Source: Bifidobacteriaceae bacterium
Lineage (GTDB): Bacteria; Actinomycetota; Actinomycetes; Actinomycetales; WQXJ01
DNA length: 5,834 nt
Direction: 5' to 3'
Assembly: GCA_031276585.1 (NCBI GenBank)
Contig: JAISMT010000117.1
Coordinates: forward strand, 1 to 5,834
Under the pieces are notes generated by a model that saw only the letters and a list, made by a program, of their open reading frames with translations, was not told where the DNA came from and made no database searches. Made by a program: the position numbers and the translations under genes. Shown here in pieces: positions 5,664-5,834 of the stretch (position 1 is its first letter; every line of letters begins with the position of its first letter).

Positions 5664-5834
5664 TCAACCACTGGGGTTCGGGTCTGGTTCAACGCCAGGG
5701 GACGGTTGAGCACTCCAAGCCAACAAAGCTCCCGCTGCCGCTACCATCGCCACCCCACAAATAGCAGCCACTGGAACCTGCTGGTCCAGCGCTAGCCAGC
5801 CCACCAATAAGCCCACCACCGGGTCCATCGCAAA
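5664..5834 (-). CDS. EamA/DMT-family transporter, C-terminal fragment cut by window edge
   Basis: Only the last 56 residues are in the window; the start lies beyond base 5834. FAMDPVVGLLVGWLALDQQV then PVAAICGVAMVAAAGALLAW forms the two hydrophobic helices with a short turn that end EamA (drug/metabolite transporter) proteins. The family pattern is an acidic-Pro start, a helix ending in a G-rich, L-rich stretch, a short polar turn (here LDQQ where many have GE.L), then a final G-A-rich helix. A polar proline-rich tail (SAQPSPGVEPDPNPSG) follows to TGA at 5666-5664. The EPA...ALxGxLxLGE-like arrangement resembles RhtA, the threonine/homoserine exporter, which would suit a gene just before thrC, but this short end cannot settle the substrate. 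Confidence 0.7.
   Translation of the reverse strand, partial: FAMDPVVGLLVGWLALDQQVPVAAICGVAMVAAAGALLAWSAQPSPGVEPDPNPSG

Noticed and set aside
1..5834. CRISPR array, tRNA, rRNA or insertion sequence
   Set aside because: No regularly spaced repeats, cloverleaf-like sequence, rRNA sequence or transposase with terminal inverted repeats was seen on either strand.

Overview
The window reads as chromosomal DNA from an actinomycete (Actinobacteria), probably a moderate-GC lineage rather than a high-GC streptomycete. TTA leucine codons are common, GTG starts are used, and a small gene runs into tlyA as in mycobacteria and their relatives. The exact genus cannot be read from the sequence. Every gene that can be supported lies on the minus strand, so the region is transcribed from high to low coordinates.

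Region by region, in transcription order. (1) 5834-5664 holds the C-terminal end of an EamA/DMT-type membrane transporter, cut by the window edge and possibly a threonine/homoserine exporter of the RhtA kind. (2) 5570-4143 is thrC, a long-form PLP-dependent threonine synthase. (3) 4142-3913 is a 230-base intergenic stretch with no convincing terminator, two candidate promoters, an inverted repeat and a strong ribosome binding site. (4) 3912-993 is a tight three-gene cassette: an SPFH-domain protein with a proline-rich linker and a C-terminal zinc ribbon; a double-zinc-ribbon protein with one C-terminal membrane helix; and a 141-residue protein with two hydrophobic segments. Its two internal junctions are one-base stop/start overlaps (TAATG and TGATG). 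(5) After 37 bases come a small helical protein (955-767) and tlyA (770 to the window edge), joined by a four-base GTGA overlap. TlyA is an rRNA 2'-O-methyltransferase with its K-D-K-E catalytic residues intact.

The cassette in (4) is the most interesting part. An SPFH protein with a C-terminal zinc ribbon, beside a membrane-anchored zinc-ribbon protein, resembles YdjI and YdjG of the Bacillus subtilis pspA-ydjGHI envelope-stress operon. Here there is no PspA in the window, and the third gene is a short two-helix protein with no recognisable domain. One stress-responsive membrane complex built from all three products is an inference from gene order and overlap. The cassette may also carry the small gene and tlyA as downstream genes of one transcript, which would link envelope stress to rRNA modification. 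The thrC/exporter pair upstream looks like an unrelated amino-acid unit.
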